DNA of 64,000 nt, from contig NZ_CP094723.1 in assembly GCF_025558585.1 (NCBI RefSeq), positions 1,798,001 through 1,862,000 on the forward strand, given 5' to 3'. Within the stretch, counting starts at the first letter, position 1; each line of letters begins with the position of its first letter. The notes under the pieces are model-generated. The model searched no databases. It had not been told where the DNA came from and was given only the letters and a program-made list of their open reading frames with translations. Made by a program: the position numbers and the translations under genes. This stretch comes from Staphylococcus sp. IVB6214 (GTDB lineage: Bacteria; Bacillota; Bacilli; Staphylococcales; Staphylococcaceae). Shown piece by piece: positions 46,917-57,395 of the stretch.

Positions 46917-47765
46917 TTATTCAGTTTCTACAAAATTATCTGCTATTTGTGACGTTGCAAATTCATAAGTAATGCCATTCTGACGATAGTATAACGATTC
47001 AAACCATTTGCGATCAATAATACCCGTATGTTGTACTTTCAATACATCATGTAATGTGGCAACCTGTTCTAATGCTTGATGATCTGCCACACTCAGCGCA
47101 TGATGATGAATATAGCCACGTCCCGGACGAACAACTGGACCACCCTTTTTAATAACGACGATATCTGTATAATGTCCGCTATCGTCTAATGTCATAACTG
47201 TTCCTTCTTTTTCATCATAAACGTCATAATGATATTCATCTCGCAAATAAGCAATTGTTTTGTTCGCATCATGCACATGAAGTTCAATCGGCCCGAGCCC
47301 TAAAATTTGATATGACTCTGGTATATCAGTGTCTACTGGATTTTTCCAATCATCTGGTAATGTTTGCTGTTGATTATCCATCAGAACAAATGATAGGTTT
47401 TCGGGATCATCGAAAAAACGTGCAGGATGTCCTAAATACGTCCCTTTTGAAACAGCAATCCCTTCTTGTCGTAAGCGCTGTTCAAAATAGTTCAAACTAT
47501 CTTCGCCTTCTACTAACAATCCGATACGTGCAATCATATCCGTTCCTTTACGCATCTGTCCTGCATTTGGCAATTCAAAAAAAGTTAATAATGTTCCTAC
47601 CGTTCCCTGATTGTCTCCATAAAACAGATGTACCATTTCTTCGTCATCTTGATTGAACGTCTCTTTGACAAGTTTCAATCCTAATACTTCTGTATAAAAT
47701 CGTCTGTTTGCCACTTTATCCTTTGTATACATTGAAATATGATGATGCCCTTGAATCAATGACAT
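46917..47765 (-). CDS. Ring-cleaving dioxygenase-like VOC protein (MhqO type)
   Basis: 282 aa with two VOC modules. Metal ligands are likely His in GHHHISMYT (about 6-14), His in YIHHHALSV (about 216-224) and Glu in NGITYEFAT (about 265-273). The layout fits MhqO/CatE-like extradiol dioxygenases linked to quinone detoxification, but substrate and regulation cannot be read here. GGGGGATTG before ATG. Confidence 0.8.
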   Translation of the reverse strand: MSLIQGHHHISMYTKDKVANRRFYTEVLGLKLVKETFNQDDEEMVHLFYGDNQGTVGTLLTFFELPNAGQMRKGTDMIARIGLLVEGEDSLNYFEQRLRQEGIAVSKGTYLGHPARFFDDPENLSFVLMDNQQQTLPDDWKNPVDTDIPESYQILGLGPIELHVHDANKTIAYLRDEYHYDVYDEKEGTVMTLDDSGHYTDIVVIKKGGPVVRPGRGYIHHHALSVADHQALEQVATLHDVLKVQHTGIIDRKWFESLYYRQNGITYEFATSQIADNFVETE

Positions 47766-47839
47766 ATTATCAATCCCCCGCTAGTAAATCTTGTTGTCTA
47801 TTCTTCTCTACCCATCGCATTGCTGGTTAAACGTATGCC

Positions 47840-48115
47840 TTACAATGGGTTGGGAAAGAGGGCGACGCAAACGAGCCCTATGATAATAATAGCAGTAGGA
47901 AACGCCAATGTCTGTATAAAACGCACCTTTTGTATTGAAAGTTTTGACCGTGCCAACCAAGTCTCTAATATAACACTAAACGCTGTCACACTAATGGTCA
48001 TCACAAACAGTAGTCGACCACCATTGGCATAATACGTCAAAAAACCAAATGCCAAAACAAGCATTGTCAACAAGAGCATACAAGTTATCAAATAACGCCT
48101 TAGCACAAGTAACAT
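47840..48115 (-). CDS. Small membrane protein
   Basis: 91 aa, three hydrophobic segments (about 8-26, 33-50, 69-87) with a basic loop LARSKLSIQKVRF. Not recognised. Ribosome binding site weak (GGATGTGACACG). The gene lies between the VOC and BASS transporter genes on the same strand. Confidence 0.5.
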   Translation of the reverse strand: MLLVLRRYLITCMLLLTMLVLAFGFLTYYANGGRLLFVMTISVTAFSVILETWLARSKLSIQKVRFIQTLAFPTAIIIIGLVCVALFPNPL

Positions 48116-48182
48116 CGTGTCACATCCTTTTCATATTAAGGTTCATTTTCGCATAACCTAATATTTTTGTAAACCAAATAAA

Positions 48183-48259
48183 AAGTGAGACGAAGCTGAG
48201 ACATTCTCCATTTGATTCGAGTAAATGGAAGAATCAAGTCCCAACTTTGTCACACCTTG
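48183..48259 (-). terminator. Long imperfect hairpin after the BASS gene
   Basis: Extended inverted repeat with TTCTCCATTT / AAATGGAAGAA at its top and GTGAGAC / GTCACAC at its base, followed by TTTTTATTTG on the minus strand. It resembles a degenerate member of the staphylococcal GTGGGAC intergenic repeats. Confidence 0.55.
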
Positions 48260-48263
48260 TTAA

Positions 48264-49214
48264 TTATGCAATACTTCTTTTTGATCGTTCTACTTGTTCT
48301 GCACGTTTCGCCCAATATCTTGCGAGAATTGGACCCGTGATACAATGTACTAAGCTAAATACTGCACCCGGAACTGCTGCAAGCGGGTTAAAATGTACAG
48401 TTGCCAATGACGTTGCTAACGCAGAGTTTTGCATGCCCACTTCGATAGACACTGCCTTTTTATCCGGGTAATTCAACTTCAACACATTCGCTAAGAAATA
48501 ACCTGTCGCATATCCTAAAACATTGTGTGCAATAACAACTGTAAAGATTAATAGACCTGTTTGAATAATCAACTCACGGCTACCCGCTACCACAGCACCT
48601 AAAATAATTGAAATCGCTATAACCGATACGAGTGGTAAGACATCTTCAGTTTTTTCTGAGAAAGTTTTAAAGAAACGTTGAACGAGCAAGCCAATCAAAA
48701 TTGGTACGAGCACGACTTTAGTAACAGAAGCAAACATGCTCATAAATGATACATCCATCCACTCTCTCGCAAACAAATACATAAATCCTGGCGTTAAAAC
48801 TGGTGCAAGAATTGTAGAAATTGATGTAATCGTCACCGAAAGTGCTACATTTGCCTTTGCAATATAGCTCATTACATTGCTTGTCGTACCACCCGGACAA
48901 CATCCAACTAATAGTACACCGATTGCGATATCTGGTGGTAACTGAAATGCTTTAACAATCAAATAAGCTAACAATGGCATAATGGTATATTGTAAAACAA
49001 CACCTGTGATTACTGGTTTTGGATATTGAAAAACTAACTTGAAATCACTTACTTTGATTGTCAGCCCCATCCCCAACATTACGACACCTAATAAATAAGG
49101 AATCATATCACTTACCCCTGAAAATAAATGTGGTGCAGTAAATGCGATGATACTCACTAACAATACCCATACTAAAAATGTTTTTGACGCAAAATGGCCA
49201 ATACGCTGTAACAT
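48264..49214 (-). CDS. Bile acid:sodium symporter family (BASS) transporter
   Basis: 316 aa from ATG 49214 (AAGGGGTG upstream; an in-frame GTG at 49223 overlaps it). About nine to ten hydrophobic segments. The BASS signature GCCPGGTTSNVMSYIAKANVA (about 106 onward) and the second motif IEVGMQNSALATSLA (about 280) with Na+-site residues are intact. Natural substrate unknown; members carry organic anions. The upstream spacer (49215-49475) is AT-rich with nothing recognised. Confidence 0.9.
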   Translation of the reverse strand: MLQRIGHFASKTFLVWVLLVSIIAFTAPHLFSGVSDMIPYLLGVVMLGMGLTIKVSDFKLVFQYPKPVITGVVLQYTIMPLLAYLIVKAFQLPPDIAIGVLLVGCCPGGTTSNVMSYIAKANVALSVTITSISTILAPVLTPGFMYLFAREWMDVSFMSMFASVTKVVLVPILIGLLVQRFFKTFSEKTEDVLPLVSVIAISIILGAVVAGSRELIIQTGLLIFTVVIAHNVLGYATGYFLANVLKLNYPDKKAVSIEVGMQNSALATSLATVHFNPLAAVPGAVFSLVHCITGPILARYWAKRAEQVERSKRSIA

Positions 49215-49484
49215 GAAAGACACCCCTTAGTTATTTAATAGTCAGAATATTAGCATAATTAAAATGAGACGACAACCTTGTTTTTATAACTTTTTACAAC
49301 TCTTTTACACCTTGATAGACATTTGTAACTTATAAAAACGATGAAAAACGAACGATATTTCTGCAATCAGACCTAAATGTACATATTCTCTTTCTTTCTA
49401 ATTACTACTGAAGTTTGACTGAATTCTCCACATTCTCATGCTACAATAAAGATAACAAATATTTTCAAATGAGGCTTGAAGAGA

Positions 49485-50009
49485 ATGATTGATAAAATAG
49501 CATCTTACACACTGAATATTGACCAACTGGAACGCCGTACTGAGCGTCGTCGCCTAATGAAACTATTGGATACGATTGCTTTCGATGTCCCTATACAATA
49601 TCAATGCATCAAGATTAAACAATCCTATTACTTGCGCGTTCAACTACCAAAACGTGCGCTGCCATACTTTGTAAGTTTGCTTTGTTTCCATCGATTTTCT
49701 ATTTAACAGCTCGTACGAACACAACAAGTCCATACGTTGACGCCGATTCCCGAACTCCCTGCAGATGAGCAGCATTATGAAGTAGTGATTGACGGCTTAA
49801 CAGACCCATTTATTAAAGATAAAGTCATCGATGTGTTGGCTGAGTTTCAATCTGAACATCTCACCTATACTTTTTCACAGCATCGTTTAAAAGTAACAAC
49901 ACGTCCGACCGTTATGATGAACTTAATTCGCACGTTGGCGACAAGACATATCGACATCTACTATGCAAGTCGACCACAACATACCCATCAACAAACCTAT
50001 ATTTCATAA
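49485..50009 (+). pseudogene. Hypothetical gene interrupted by an in-frame stop
   Basis: ATG 49485 follows GAGG and encodes MIDKIASYTLNIDQLERRTE onward. A TAA at 49704-49706 interrupts the frame, and the same frame continues QLVRTQQVHTLTPIPELPAD to a stop at 50007-50009. No ribosome binding site precedes the second half. Read through, it is about 174 aa, soluble, basic. A single base change in the TAA would restore it. I do not recognise the family; two separate small genes are a weaker alternative. Confidence 0.6.
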
Positions 50010-50012
50010 ACA

Positions 50013-50045
50013 AAGCACCTCTTCCGCAGTTTGGAAAAGGTGCTT
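50013..50045. terminator. Bidirectional hairpin
   Basis: AAGCACCTCTTCC / GGAAAAGGTGCTT between converging genes. Confidence 0.75.
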
Positions 50046-50050
50046 CTCTA

Positions 50051-50536
50051 TTAGTCCGGCTGACTTTCTAAATAGGCTTGCAACGTGTCAAACATCAGTT
50101 CAAAACCATGTGCTGTATGATCATGGTACGCTTTCTTTTCTTGTTTATAGACAAGATTAGACATACCACGTGGTTTCTCCATCACACTTTGATATCTGAA
50201 CGTCATCTGAGTGATGCCTGGACTGCGCTCTTCAAAATAAACATCAATCGCATCCGTCTCATCACTAATCTCAGGCATTTGTATTGTGAGACGAATGTGT
50301 TCGTACGGAACAAGTTGTTCATATGTTCCTGTCACAACACGTTCTTTGTCCCGTCCTCTATCACGGATTTCGTATGTCCCACCTTCTGTTGCCTCACTCT
50401 GGATAGATGTGTTGGTAACCGGTGTCGTCATCAGCCATTGTTTCATATCATCTGGGCTGATCCATGCACGATACGCATTGGCTGTCGTTGTCTTCATCAA
50501 ACGTACAATTTCTATTTCAATCACTTCATTTTGCAT
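50051..50536 (-). CDS. SRPBCC/AHSA1-domain protein
   Basis: 161 aa with the AHSA1-like START-fold pattern: RLMKTTTANAYRAWISPDDMKQW near the N-terminus, GGTYEIRDRG (about 51), EERSPGITQMTFRY (about 107) and a C-terminal helix GFELMFDTLQAYLES. The family binds hydrophobic ligands; nothing indicates which. GGAAGTGATAGG precedes ATG. Confidence 0.75.
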   Translation of the reverse strand: MQNEVIEIEIVRLMKTTTANAYRAWISPDDMKQWLMTTPVTNTSIQSEATEGGTYEIRDRGRDKERVVTGTYEQLVPYEHIRLTIQMPEISDETDAIDVYFEERSPGITQMTFRYQSVMEKPRGMSNLVYKQEKKAYHDHTAHGFELMFDTLQAYLESQPD

Positions 50537-50635
50537 CCTATCACTTCCGTTCTTACATGAGATGTCCTACTCATTCTATTGTACTGTATTTCATCAAATT
50601 GCCCAATGATTTCACCGATGTGACCTTGTCTTTTA

Positions 50636-51943
50636 TCATTTCGTTTTAGCAGGGGCAGACTTTAAACGTGGTAAGTTAAAAACAATCGCTAAAATCCCAC
50701 ATAACGCAAGCATCACAGGATACACAGAGTATGGCACTAACATAATCGGTGAAAGCCCAGCAACTCCTGCTGCTGCAATCACCTGTGGGCTATACGGCAA
50801 GATACCTTGAAAAGCACTGCCGAAAATATCTAAAATACTTGCTGATTTTCGCGGATCAATATCGTATTCATCAGCAATATCTTTCGCAAGTGGTCCAGCC
50901 ATAATAATTGAAATCGTATTATTCGCCGTTGCAATATCTGCCATACTCACAAGTCCTGCAATACCCAATTCCGCACCACGTCGAGAATGGATACGTTGTT
51001 TCACATAATTCAGTAACCACGTCACACCACCATAGTGCTCCACTAGCCCAATCATGCCACCGATTAGTAAAGCAATCATCGCAATATCTTCCATTGCAAT
51101 GATGCCTTCTGATGCTGCCGTCAAAAAGCCCTTCATTCCGAATGAACCATCAAGACCTCCGATAATGCCTGACAGCAAAATGCCTCCCATCAATACGATT
51201 ACAACATTGACACCTACTAATGCAAGTATCAGAACAAGTAAATATGGAATGACTTTGATCACTTCATATTGGTAATTTGCTGTTTGGTCGATCTTATTCC
51301 CGTGCGTTAACCACCATAAAATCAATAGTGTGATAAATGCACCGGGTACAACAATTCGGAAATTCACTTTGAACTTATCTGCCATGCGTGTATTTTGTGT
51401 ACGGACAGCAGCGATTGTTGTATCTGATATCATCGACAAGTTATCACCAAACATTGCACCGCCAACTACTGTTGCCATCGCTAATGCAGCTGGAATATCT
51501 GTTGCCTCGCTAATTCCGAATCCTACCGGCGCGATTGCAGCCACCGTTCCAACTGATGTTCCCATTGAAATAGAGATAAACATACAGATAATAAAAATAC
51601 CTACAATTAAAAAATGTTGTGGAATGAGTGATAATCCTAGATTAACAATTGATTCCACGCCACCCATTGCTTCAGCTGTTTGTGAAAATGCACCCGCTAA
51701 CACAAACACCAACATCATCAAAATAATATTAGGATGCCCTGCCTTACGTGCAAAAACTTCAACTTTATGTGTAAACTTTTCTTTAGGATTGATTAGTAAA
51801 GCGACAATCACACCAATCAATGCCGCAACATTAAGCGGTAAAAACGTAAAATCCTTTGTGATAATACCTGCACCTAAAAATACCCCAATAAAGACGACTA
51901 AGGGGATGAGTGCCCATGCATGCGCTCTCTCTTCTCTTTGCAT
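50636..51943 (-). CDS. Na+/H+ antiporter family protein (NhaC-like)
   Basis: 435-aa membrane transporter with about 11-12 hydrophobic segments. Conserved stretches GTSVGTVAAIAPVGFGISEA (about 128-147), GGAMFGDNLSMISDTTIAA (about 161) and IATANNTISIIMAGPLAKDIA (about 337) are typical of the NhaC/NhaC-like family. Ion specificity is inferred. GAAGGAG upstream of ATG. Alone on the minus strand. Confidence 0.85.
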   Translation of the reverse strand: MQREERAHAWALIPLVVFIGVFLGAGIITKDFTFLPLNVAALIGVIVALLINPKEKFTHKVEVFARKAGHPNIILMMLVFVLAGAFSQTAEAMGGVESIVNLGLSLIPQHFLIVGIFIICMFISISMGTSVGTVAAIAPVGFGISEATDIPAALAMATVVGGAMFGDNLSMISDTTIAAVRTQNTRMADKFKVNFRIVVPGAFITLLILWWLTHGNKIDQTANYQYEVIKVIPYLLVLILALVGVNVVIVLMGGILLSGIIGGLDGSFGMKGFLTAASEGIIAMEDIAMIALLIGGMIGLVEHYGGVTWLLNYVKQRIHSRRGAELGIAGLVSMADIATANNTISIIMAGPLAKDIADEYDIDPRKSASILDIFGSAFQGILPYSPQVIAAAGVAGLSPIMLVPYSVYPVMLALCGILAIVFNLPRLKSAPAKTK

Positions 51944-51970
51944 TGTTGAAACTCCTTCGTGAAAATAAGC

Positions 51971-51998
51971 ATGGGGTGTTTTTGCTCCTGCACCCCAT
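51971..51998 (-). terminator. Terminator of the SulP-M20 operon
   Basis: ATGGGGTG / CACCCCAT, followed on the minus strand by GCTTATTTTC. It lies 52 nt past the amidohydrolase stop. Confidence 0.7.
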
Positions 51999-52050
51999 AC
52001 TCGTTTTGCTCTATGTTTTATTTTAAAATTGTAACGCTATATCAACTATC

Positions 52051-53181
52051 TTATATCTCTTGCTCAAAGAGACACTCTACAAAGTTTACAAAATAATCAG
52101 GTGTTTTGTCGAGTATTGCTTCATCCGGATTGTATTGAGGATGATGTAATGGATACGCACTATTTGATCCTATCATCGCAAAATGTATAGGGGCAACTTG
52201 CTGGTAACTCGCAAAGTCTTCACCAATCATTTGGGCGCGCGGTTGTGCTTGCACTTCATAACCTGTTTTTTCTGCTGCTTGCCAAGCAATTGACTGCAAT
52301 GCATCATCGTTGTTCACACCATCCGTCAATCGTTGATAATCCAACGCAACCGATGCTTGATACTGCATCGCTAACCCTTCGCACAACTGTTGCATGCGCA
52401 TCTCTACTAAGTCACGCACTTCTGGTGTCAATGTGCGGACAGTCCCTTCAATCATGCCGTGACTTGGAATAACATTCCACGTATCACCGCTATGTACTTG
52501 GCCTATGGTTACGACCGCTTCATCATACGGTGCCACGTTGCGACTCACAATTGTTTGAAGCCCACTGATCAAGTGACTAAGAATGATATGTGGATCTATC
52601 CCATCTTGTGGCATTGCCGCATGTGCGCCAACACCAGTCACGTCGATTTTGAAGCGATCAACATTTGAAGTCATATAACCTGACTTCGCACGCCATGTAC
52701 CAACCGGTAACGTCGGATCATTGTGAAACCCAATAATTGCTTTTGCACCTTTTAATACGCCTGTTTGAACGACTGCATTAGCACCTTGACTAACTTCTTC
52801 AGCCGCTTGAAAAATAAAACGCACACGTCCCGGTAATTGCTGTTCACGTGCCTTCAAACGAATAGCGGCTCCAAGAATTGATGCCATATGAATATCGTGT
52901 CCACATGCATGCATGACACCTTTATAATTCGAAGCAAATGGTAAATCTGTTTGTTCAATAATCGGTAAGGCATCGATATCTGAACGCACTGCAATAAATG
53001 TATCTCCTTGTCCAATTTCTGCAATGAGTCCTGTTTGAAGTGGCGTCTCTAATATCGTAATGTCATACGATACTAAAATATCACGCAATCGTTTTGTCGT
53101 TTCAACTTCTGTATGTGCACATTCTGGTACTTGATGAAATGCGCGCCTCCAAGTAATCAATTGTTCCGTGAACTCTGCCAT
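52051..53181 (-). CDS. M20-family amidohydrolase
   Basis: 376-aa dinuclear metal hydrolase of the aminoacylase/hippurate hydrolase group: HACGHDIHMAS (about 90-100), FIFQAAEEVSQGANA (about 124), catalytic Glu in the AAEE pair, IIGFHNDP (about 149) with metal His, and GEDFASYQ (about 326). Cleaves an N-acyl amino acid or indole-amide type substrate; exact substrate unknown. Overlaps the SulP gene by 25 nt, so the pair is translationally coupled and may import and hydrolyse a common compound. Confidence 0.87.
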   Translation of the reverse strand: MAEFTEQLITWRRAFHQVPECAHTEVETTKRLRDILVSYDITILETPLQTGLIAEIGQGDTFIAVRSDIDALPIIEQTDLPFASNYKGVMHACGHDIHMASILGAAIRLKAREQQLPGRVRFIFQAAEEVSQGANAVVQTGVLKGAKAIIGFHNDPTLPVGTWRAKSGYMTSNVDRFKIDVTGVGAHAAMPQDGIDPHIILSHLISGLQTIVSRNVAPYDEAVVTIGQVHSGDTWNVIPSHGMIEGTVRTLTPEVRDLVEMRMQQLCEGLAMQYQASVALDYQRLTDGVNNDDALQSIAWQAAEKTGYEVQAQPRAQMIGEDFASYQQVAPIHFAMIGSNSAYPLHHPQYNPDEAILDKTPDYFVNFVECLFEQEI

Positions 53182-54341
53182 AGCTTTTCAACTCCCTTAT
53201 ACAAATAATAACAGGCGGTTCCTGCTAATACACCAAATGCTAAGTTTTTAGTGGCAATCGTCAAACCGATTGTTAATAACATAATGAAAAAGTCAAAATA
53301 GCGTCTTTGCACGATGAGTGTTTTCGTTTTAGGATCATATGCCTTCAGAGCAACTTTAATGAGTACGGTTGCCAAAACGACCATTGGAATTTGCCCAACA
53401 ATTGGTCCTAGAACAAATACGAATAACCCCATAATCACACCGATGACTAACATAGACAGTCTTGACGTCGCACCACTCAAATAGACGAATTTTGATTGCC
53501 CAACGAGACCACTCCCTGCCAATCCACCAAACAGACCAATGATCAAATTCGCTATTCCTTGTCCACGAGATTCTTTATCTTTGTCACTCTTAGTTTGTGT
53601 CAAATCATCCATCATTTGTGCAATCAATGTGGTTTGTATCGTTGCCACCGTCGCAAGCATCAATCCGAATACGACAACTTGGACGATTGTCCCAATTTGC
53701 CAATCAAGATGTGGTAGAGACATGCTCGGAATACTCACGTGAATATCCGCATAATCATGCACAAGTTTTAAATCAGCATGTGTCATAAATGATAATAACG
53801 TCAGCGTGATAATCGACAGTAGTGCGGCGGGTATCTTCGTTGTCCATCTCGGCACAAACCAAATGATGCACATACTCAGTAGCCCATACACATACGTTGT
53901 CATGTTATGCCCGAAAATGTGTTTGAGCTGTGCGACAAATAATAAGTAACCCAGCGCATTCATAAAACCAATCACCACCGGTACAGGAATGAAAGTGATC
54001 GCTTTGGATACATGACAGTAGCCAAATAGGATTTGTACGATACCCATAACAATAATGGCTGCAGCTAACACATCTAAACTGTAAGATGCAGTAATCATGA
54101 CTACAATCAGCGACACACCACTACTCGGTGCTGATACCATCAGAGTACGTGCGCCTAAAAAACTCATATATACCATCATCATTGATGTACTAATCATGCT
54201 CGTTGTCGGACTGACCCCTGCAATAAAACTATATGCAATCGCACCTGGTAACATCGCCAATGCAACTAATAATCCTGCGATAAAGTTTTGGTAATAGTCC
54301 CCTATCCATGACGCACGATAATCTTCCCACCATGCTTGCAT
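53157..54341 (-). CDS. SulP-family anion transporter without STAS domain
   Basis: 394 aa from ATG 54341, with AAAAGGGG 9 nt upstream; an ATG 9 nt earlier sits too close to the site. About ten to eleven hydrophobic segments fill the protein, with NFIAGLLVALAMLPGAIAYS near the start and GLFGGLAGSGLVGQSKFVYL (about 270), both typical of SulP. The cytoplasmic STAS domain usual for SulP proteins is absent. Substrate unknown. Coupled to the M20 hydrolase gene. Confidence 0.83.
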   Translation of the reverse strand: MQAWWEDYRASWIGDYYQNFIAGLLVALAMLPGAIAYSFIAGVSPTTSMISTSMMMVYMSFLGARTLMVSAPSSGVSLIVVMITASYSLDVLAAAIIVMGIVQILFGYCHVSKAITFIPVPVVIGFMNALGYLLFVAQLKHIFGHNMTTYVYGLLSMCIIWFVPRWTTKIPAALLSIITLTLLSFMTHADLKLVHDYADIHVSIPSMSLPHLDWQIGTIVQVVVFGLMLATVATIQTTLIAQMMDDLTQTKSDKDKESRGQGIANLIIGLFGGLAGSGLVGQSKFVYLSGATSRLSMLVIGVIMGLFVFVLGPIVGQIPMVVLATVLIKVALKAYDPKTKTLIVQRRYFDFFIMLLTIGLTIATKNLAFGVLAGTACYYLYKGVEKLWQSSRNN

Positions 54342-54427
54342 AGATTCCATCCCCTTTTTATCTATGTAGGTTACGTTCTATTCTACCAAAGAAATGTAAT
54401 CTGTAACATATGGTGACCCATAAAAAA

Positions 54428-54459
54428 ACACGCATGTACCCCCATCCGTACATACGTGT
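54428..54459 (-). terminator. Terminator of the hut operon
   Basis: ACACGCATGTAC / GTACATACGTGT followed on the minus strand by TTTTTTT. Confidence 0.9.
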
Positions 54460-54473
54460 ATAACTATTTATTA

Positions 54474-55709
54474 TTATTTTAAAGTTAAATCTTTTCTAAC
54501 GATAACGTGTCCTTCGTGTATCACTGTATCGACATGGTTGATACCATAGTGATAAGGAATGTACTCATGGTTTGGTGCATGCCATAGGACGATATTGGCT
54601 TTATCACCTTCATTAATCGTACCTGCATCGACATCCATTGCTTTCGCCGCATTCACCGTTACTGCATTCCATACTTCATTCGGAGATAACTTCAACTTCA
54701 ACGCAGCAATCGCCATCACCATTTGTAAGTTATTTGTCACACAGCTACCCGGGTTGAAGTCTGTTGCAATGGCAATGGCACCATTGTTCTCAAGCATACC
54801 CCTTGCATCTGCATAATCATTTTTGCCGAGATAGAACGTTGTTCCCGGTAATAATACCGCCACAGTATCTGTATTTGCTAACTTCTCTTTATCTTCATCA
54901 CTTGCTGCGACTAAGTGATCTGCTGAAATCGCACCTTCATCAATCGCTAAACCAAGTCCACCTAGCGGATCGATTTCATCGGCATGAATTTTCACACGGA
55001 AGCCTTGTGCTTTCGCTGCTTGGATATAGCGCTTTGAATCTTCTATTGAAAAGACACCTGTTTCACAGAAAATGTCCGCAAAGTCTGCAAGTTCTTTCAC
55101 TTCAGGCAATAAGTCAATCATCTCTTGCAAGAAAGCTTCATTAGATGCCGCTTCTTTTGGAACAGCATGTGGTCCTAAGAACGTATGACGCATCTCAATG
55201 CCATACTTCTCTTGCAAACGGCGTGATACATATAATTGCTTCAGTTCATTTTCTTTATCTAAGCCATAGCCACTCTTACTCTCAACAGCTAATACGCCGT
55301 GATGAATCATCGTCAACAAATCATGTTCAGCCTTCTCAAACAGCTCATCTTCTGTTGCTGTTCTCGTAGCTTCAACTGTTGATAAGATACCTCCACCTTG
55401 TTCTAAAATTTCAAGATATGACAGGCCTTGGCGTTTCAACGACATCTCATGTTCACGAGAACCACAGTGCACGAGATGTGTATGTGCATCTACGAGTGCA
55501 GGGGAAACAACACTGTGTGACGCATCAATCACTTCTTGTGCTTCATATTCATCTGTATAAGGACCCGAATAAACAATTCGACCGTCTTTTACAACAACTG
55601 TTCCATTTTCAACAATCTTCAATTCGTCCAATTCTTTTCCTTTTAATGGGCGATCTGTCGATTTTGGTAAAATCAATTGTTTAATGTTTTGGATGATTAA
55701 ATCATTCAT
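54474..55709 (-). CDS. hutI: Imidazolonepropionase HutI
   Basis: Third enzyme of histidine degradation, opening 4-imidazolone-5-propionate to N-formimidoylglutamate. 411-aa amidohydrolase: metal ligands in [16 protein letters not shown] (about 72-87), [13 protein letters not shown] (about 143), HADEI (about 240) and [13 protein letters not shown] (about 316). Overlaps the hutU stop by one base (TAATG). Confidence 0.97.
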   Translation of the reverse strand: MNDLIIQNIKQLILPKSTDRPLKGKELDELKIVENGTVVVKDGRIVYSGPYTDEYEAQEVIDASHSVVSPALVDAHTHLVHCGSREHEMSLKRQGLSYLEILEQGGGILSTVEATRTATEDELFEKAEHDLLTMIHHGVLAVESKSGYGLDKENELKQLYVSRRLQEKYGIEMRHTFLGPHAVPKEAASNEAFLQEMIDLLPEVKELADFADIFCETGVFSIEDSKRYIQAAKAQGFRVKIHADEIDPLGGLGLAIDEGAISADHLVAASDEDKEKLANTDTVAVLLPGTTFYLGKNDYADARGMLENNGAIAIATDFNPGSCVTNNLQMVMAIAALKLKLSPNEVWNAVTVNAAKAMDVDAGTINEGDKANIVLWHAPNHEYIPYHYGINHVDTVIHEGHVIVRKDLTLK

Positions 55710-57376
55710 TATTTATCCTCACCTTTACGTGTAATCATTGGCATATCAACATCTTTCTGTTTCGCTGTTTCAATCGCAATATCATAACCTGCATCAGCAT
55801 GTCTTACAACACCCATACCAGGATCTGTTGTCAAGACGCGCTTCAATCTACGCTCTGCACGTTCTGTTCCATCTGCTACAACTACCATACCGGCATGTAA
55901 TGAATAACCCATACCGACACCGCCACCATGATGCACAGAAATCCATGATCCACCTGCAGCCGTATTCACAAGCGCATTTAAAATCGCCCAGTCACCAACT
56001 GCATCCGAACCGTCTTTCATTGATTCTGTCTCACGGTTTGGTGACGCTACCGAACCTGCATCTAAATGGTCTCGTCCGATAACGATAGGTGCAGAAATTT
56101 CACCTTTACGCACTAATTCATTCAATGCAAGTCCCATTTTGGCACGATCACCATAACCAAGCCATGCAATGCGTGATGGTAAGCCTTGGAATGCAATTTT
56201 TTCAGTTGCCATATCTAACCAACGCATCAGTTTTTCATCTTCAGGGAACAATTCACGCATCAATTCGTCTGCACGTTCGATATCTTTCGGATCACCCGAC
56301 AGTGCGGCAAAGCGGAAAGGCCCTTTTCCTTCACAGAACAATGGTCGAATATATGCTGGTACGAAACCTGGAAAGTCAAAAGCATGTTCCAACCCTTCAT
56401 CGAATGCCACTTGTCGAATATTATTACCGTAATCAAATGCAACTGCACCTTGTTGTTGGAATGCAAGCATCGCTTCTACATGTTTTTTCATCGATTGCTT
56501 CGATAATGTCACGTAGCGTTCTGGATCTGTTTCACGCAACGTATCCGCCTCTTCCAATGAATACCCTTCAGGTACATAACCATTCAATGGATCGTGTGCA
56601 GATGTTTGGTCTGTCACAATATCAATCTTGAAGCCACGTTGTAAAATTTCGTGATGCACTTCTGCTGCGTTGCCAACTAAACCAATCGCAAGTGCTTCAC
56701 CCTTCTCTTTCGCATCTTGTGCACGTTCAAGTGCTTCATCCAACGAATAAGTAATTATATCGCAGTAGCGTGTCTCAATACGCTTTTCAATACGTGACGG
56801 ATCCACGTCTACGCCAATCACAACTCCTTCATTCATTGTGACTGCAAGTGGCTGAGCACCACCCATGCCTCCAAGACCTGCCGTCAAAGTAATTGTTCCT
56901 TTTAATGAACCATTAAAGTGTTGATTGGCAAGCTCGGCAAACGTCTCATAAGTCCCTTGTACAATCCCTTGAGAACCGATATAAATCCAACTTCCTGCTG
57001 TCATTTGACCATACATCATTAAGCCTTTACGATCCAACTCATGGAAGTGTTCCCAGTTTGCCCATTTGGGTACAAGTACAGAGTTAGACAGTAAAACACG
57101 TGGTGCTTCTTCGTGTGTCTTGAACACAGCAACTGGTTTTCCTGATTGTACAAGCATTGTCTCATCACTTTCTAAGCGACGCAATGTATTGACAATCGCA
57201 TCAAATGACTCCCAGTTACGTGCAGCTTTACCGATACCACCATAAACAACAAGCTTATCTGGGTGTTCTGCAACTTCAGGATCTAAATTGTTGTATAACA
57301 TGCGTAAAACTGCTTCTTGCTCCCATCCTTTACACTCAATATCTAAACCTTTTTTCGCTTTTACAACTCTAGACAT
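55709..57376 (-). CDS. hutU: Urocanate hydratase HutU
   Basis: Second enzyme of histidine degradation; converts urocanate to imidazolonepropionate with tightly bound NAD+. 555 aa, full length. Motifs: [19 protein letters not shown] (about 97), [16 protein letters not shown]-binding [15 protein letters not shown] (about 168-182), and [20 protein letters not shown] (about 441). AAGGAGAG before ATG. Follows the YjiH gene by 19 nt. A histidase gene (hutH) is not in this window. Confidence 0.97.
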   Translation of the reverse strand: MSRVVKAKKGLDIECKGWEQEAVLRMLYNNLDPEVAEHPDKLVVYGGIGKAARNWESFDAIVNTLRRLESDETMLVQSGKPVAVFKTHEEAPRVLLSNSVLVPKWANWEHFHELDRKGLMMYGQMTAGSWIYIGSQGIVQGTYETFAELANQHFNGSLKGTITLTAGLGGMGGAQPLAVTMNEGVVIGVDVDPSRIEKRIETRYCDIITYSLDEALERAQDAKEKGEALAIGLVGNAAEVHHEILQRGFKIDIVTDQTSAHDPLNGYVPEGYSLEEADTLRETDPERYVTLSKQSMKKHVEAMLAFQQQGAVAFDYGNNIRQVAFDEGLEHAFDFPGFVPAYIRPLFCEGKGPFRFAALSGDPKDIERADELMRELFPEDEKLMRWLDMATEKIAFQGLPSRIAWLGYGDRAKMGLALNELVRKGEISAPIVIGRDHLDAGSVASPNRETESMKDGSDAVGDWAILNALVNTAAGGSWISVHHGGGVGMGYSLHAGMVVVADGTERAERRLKRVLTTDPGMGVVRHADAGYDIAIETAKQKDVDMPMITRKGEDK

Positions 57377-57395
57377 AAAACATCTCTCCTTTGTT

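Noticed and set aside
55738..56631. Long His-rich open frames antisense to hutU
   Set aside because: Mirror frames of a highly conserved coding gene; no ribosome binding sites and improbable composition.
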